The position numbers were made by a program, and so were the translations under genes. The notes under the pieces are model-generated. The model saw nothing but the letters and a program-made list of their open reading frames with translations, was not told the origin of the DNA and searched no databases. Of a stretch of DNA of 64,000 nucleotides, positions 62,552-64,000 are shown one piece after another (positions within the stretch are counted from its first letter, which is position 1; every line of letters begins with the position of its first letter). Origin of the DNA: Poa pratensis (taxonomy: Eukaryota; Streptophyta; Magnoliopsida; Poales; Poaceae); NCBI GenBank assembly GCA_947311845.1, contig CAMZMU010000027.1, forward strand, positions 47,370,758 to 47,434,757. The letters run 5' to 3'.

Positions 62552-64000
62552 TACTACTACCAGATAGTATAAGTTTCAGTTTTCAGATGGAGTAATTCAG
62601 TAGTACTGTCAGATAGCATGTTCTTTCAATTTCGATGTACTGGCACCGCCGCGGAAGCGGGGCTGCCTCTATTCCCTATTCGTATCTATGGTCCAGTCTG
62701 GTGTACTGGACTGCTGGTGTGGTCTCGCCGTGCAAATGTTGAGCTTGATCGTCACCGCTCAGACAGACAGATATGGCTGTTGGCGCGTGCCGTGCGGCGG
62801 GCCGTGCGTGGCGTTGGAGCTAAGCGGCGTGCCGGTGTGCGTGCCGAGGACGGCGGGTACGTCGGCCGGGGCGGGGGACAGCCGGTGCTCAGCACGGTGA
62901 CGCGGGTTGCGTGCCGATGCGGCGATGCCCAGCATTTTGGGGACGGAAGCACGACGACGCGTGCGCAGTACGGCCAGTATGCGCTGTTTCGATGTGCGTG
63001 TGTATACTGCTCCTCGTGGAGCGCTTATCTCGGGCCATAGCCTAGAGAAGACGTTGTACTACCGCGAGGCGACATTGACGAACCATTCAGTTTTTAGGAC
63101 GTGTTTCAGTGGGTAAAGAGCGTCTCCATCCATGGGTACCCGTTAAATTTGCGTAGCACCCTTTAATTATGTGTTTTTGGGTGCCAGACATGTATGTGAT
63201 GGACATAGCACCCTCAAATTATGTGTTTTTTTGGTGCCAGACATGTGTGCGGTAGACATGTATGCAATGGACAGAGCTCCCTCTAATTATGTGTTTTTTT
63301 GGTGCCAGACATGTGTGCGGTGGACATCTCAAATAGATCTAACGAGTGCATGATTATGTGGTAAAAAAAGGGTATGACATGCCCTGGAAAATGCAGCTCA
63401 CTCGATTCACTCAGGGGATCTTATGGGGTCACATAGTATTAACACATGACTTGTGCATAGTCATAGAGAATCACGTGAGTGAATTGCTTGAGAATGTCAG
63501 GGATCCGGTGGATCTTGTGTGGTCACTTAAAAAAAGTAACACAAAGGCGAGCGAGCCAAATAAAATTCTCTATGTGAAACGCTTGTCCGCGTCACTACGC
63601 GTCAGAGTGGATGACATGTGGGTCAGCCCGACCCAAGTTCGTGTCCAAACATTGTTCGACACCTATGACAACCCCTCCAAACTTGGGTGTGACTTGGGGT
63701 TGCCGAAAATATTTGGACTCGGCCTGAACACTTTGGGGATCCGCTAGGACGATTTTATGCGCCTGGACATACATGGAAAAGCACTACACCAGTCAGAAAG
63801 TGCTTGTTGTTGTTGATTCCGATCTAAAGTTCACATATGTGGTAAGTTGTTGGAAAAGATCAGCCATGATGCAAATATTCTTGCTGACATTATTTGTCGA
63901 GCTCATACGGTAAGTATTCTGATGCAAATATTCTTGCTGAAGGTGTGAGTTAAGCTGATGGGATAAGTATTTTGAATGGCAAGTTCTACTTATAAGATGC
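62552..64000. other. gene-poor right end with repeat remnants
   Basis: 62618-63040 is GC-rich and open on the plus strand for 140 codons but has no recognisable domain; it may be the 3' part of the candidate gene's transcript. From 63118 a GAGCGTCTCCATCCATGGG start resembles a Harbinger end, and 63640-63770 (CTCCAAACTTGGGTGTGACT, CGCCTGGACATACATGG) resembles MITE interior sequence, but no right terminus is seen. Confidence 0.4.
63158..63325. repeat. ~60 bp tandem repeat, three units
   Basis: Each unit contains CC(C/T)TNNAATTATGTGTTTTT followed by GGTGCCAGACATGT and a GTGGACA-type end. Units differ in length because of the T run and a duplicated ATGTATGCAATGGACA segment. They lie inside the Harbinger-like remnant. 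Confidence 0.75.

Noticed and set aside
1..64000. CRISPR arrays, riboswitches, bacterial operators, organelle DNA insertions
   Set aside because: Nothing of the kind is visible; all regular repeats are explained as TE-internal tandem repeats, MITEs or microsatellites.

Overview
This window is nuclear DNA of a grass, most likely Triticeae (wheat, barley or Aegilops type). The reasons are small GC-rich single-exon genes set in AT-rich spacers, Stowaway MITEs with TA target duplications, Harbinger MITEs with TAA duplications, GC-rich LINE-type retroposons, a Helitron and a Gypsy element of the Tat kind. The host assignment is inference. There are no operons, CRISPR arrays or recognisable tRNA or rRNA genes. 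Most of the sequence is transposable elements (TEs) and their remains.

Layout. 1-262 is the start of an unidentified open frame running off the left edge (minus strand), preceded by a short minisatellite rich in GGCGGGA. Three paralogous intronless MAPKKK17/18-like protein kinase genes lie on the minus strand: 2088-3620 (intact), 13627-15119 (one-base frameshift inside the kinase domain) and 22916-24277 (intact). Between them are LINE-type retroposons with clear target site duplications (6757-7562, 9452-11827, 19684-21247) and several MITEs.

The second and third kinase genes are each followed on their 5' side by copies of one ~3.5 kb segment: copy A at about 15.48-19.05 kb and copy B at about 27.49-34.7 kb. 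Copy B has grown by four insertions: two Stowaway MITEs, a 1.3 kb MULE-like element carrying a piece of a short-chain dehydrogenase gene, and a 2.3 kb Harbinger element carrying a decayed Myb/SANT-type ORF1. Copy A preserves the empty sites for three of them. Kinase gene plus upstream DNA therefore look like a tandem duplication unit.

At 36945-37535 is a two-exon gene for a predicted small secreted peptide precursor with a signal peptide and two copies of an SPPxP-type motif ending PPH(Y/W)R. It is the most interesting gene here. Directly downstream a 5'-truncated LINE (37580-49802) is interrupted by a complete but mutated Gypsy LTR retrotransposon (39077-48892; 5 bp duplication ATACC). To the right are a polyadenylated retroposon (49927-50650), a 3 kb Helitron (51074-54093), a GC-rich repeat area, and a 1.9 kb Harbinger-type element carrying a broken ORF (56478-58354). 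A weakly supported two-exon gene candidate (60060-62551) has a long (CT)n tract at the start of its intron. The last 1.4 kb holds small tandem repeats and MITE-like remnants.

Two functional themes stand out. The kinase family carries TATA boxes and G-box (ABRE-core) elements in the two intact promoters, which fits stress or ABA signalling. The secreted peptide gene fits cell-to-cell signalling. All functional statements rest on motif reading without database searches.
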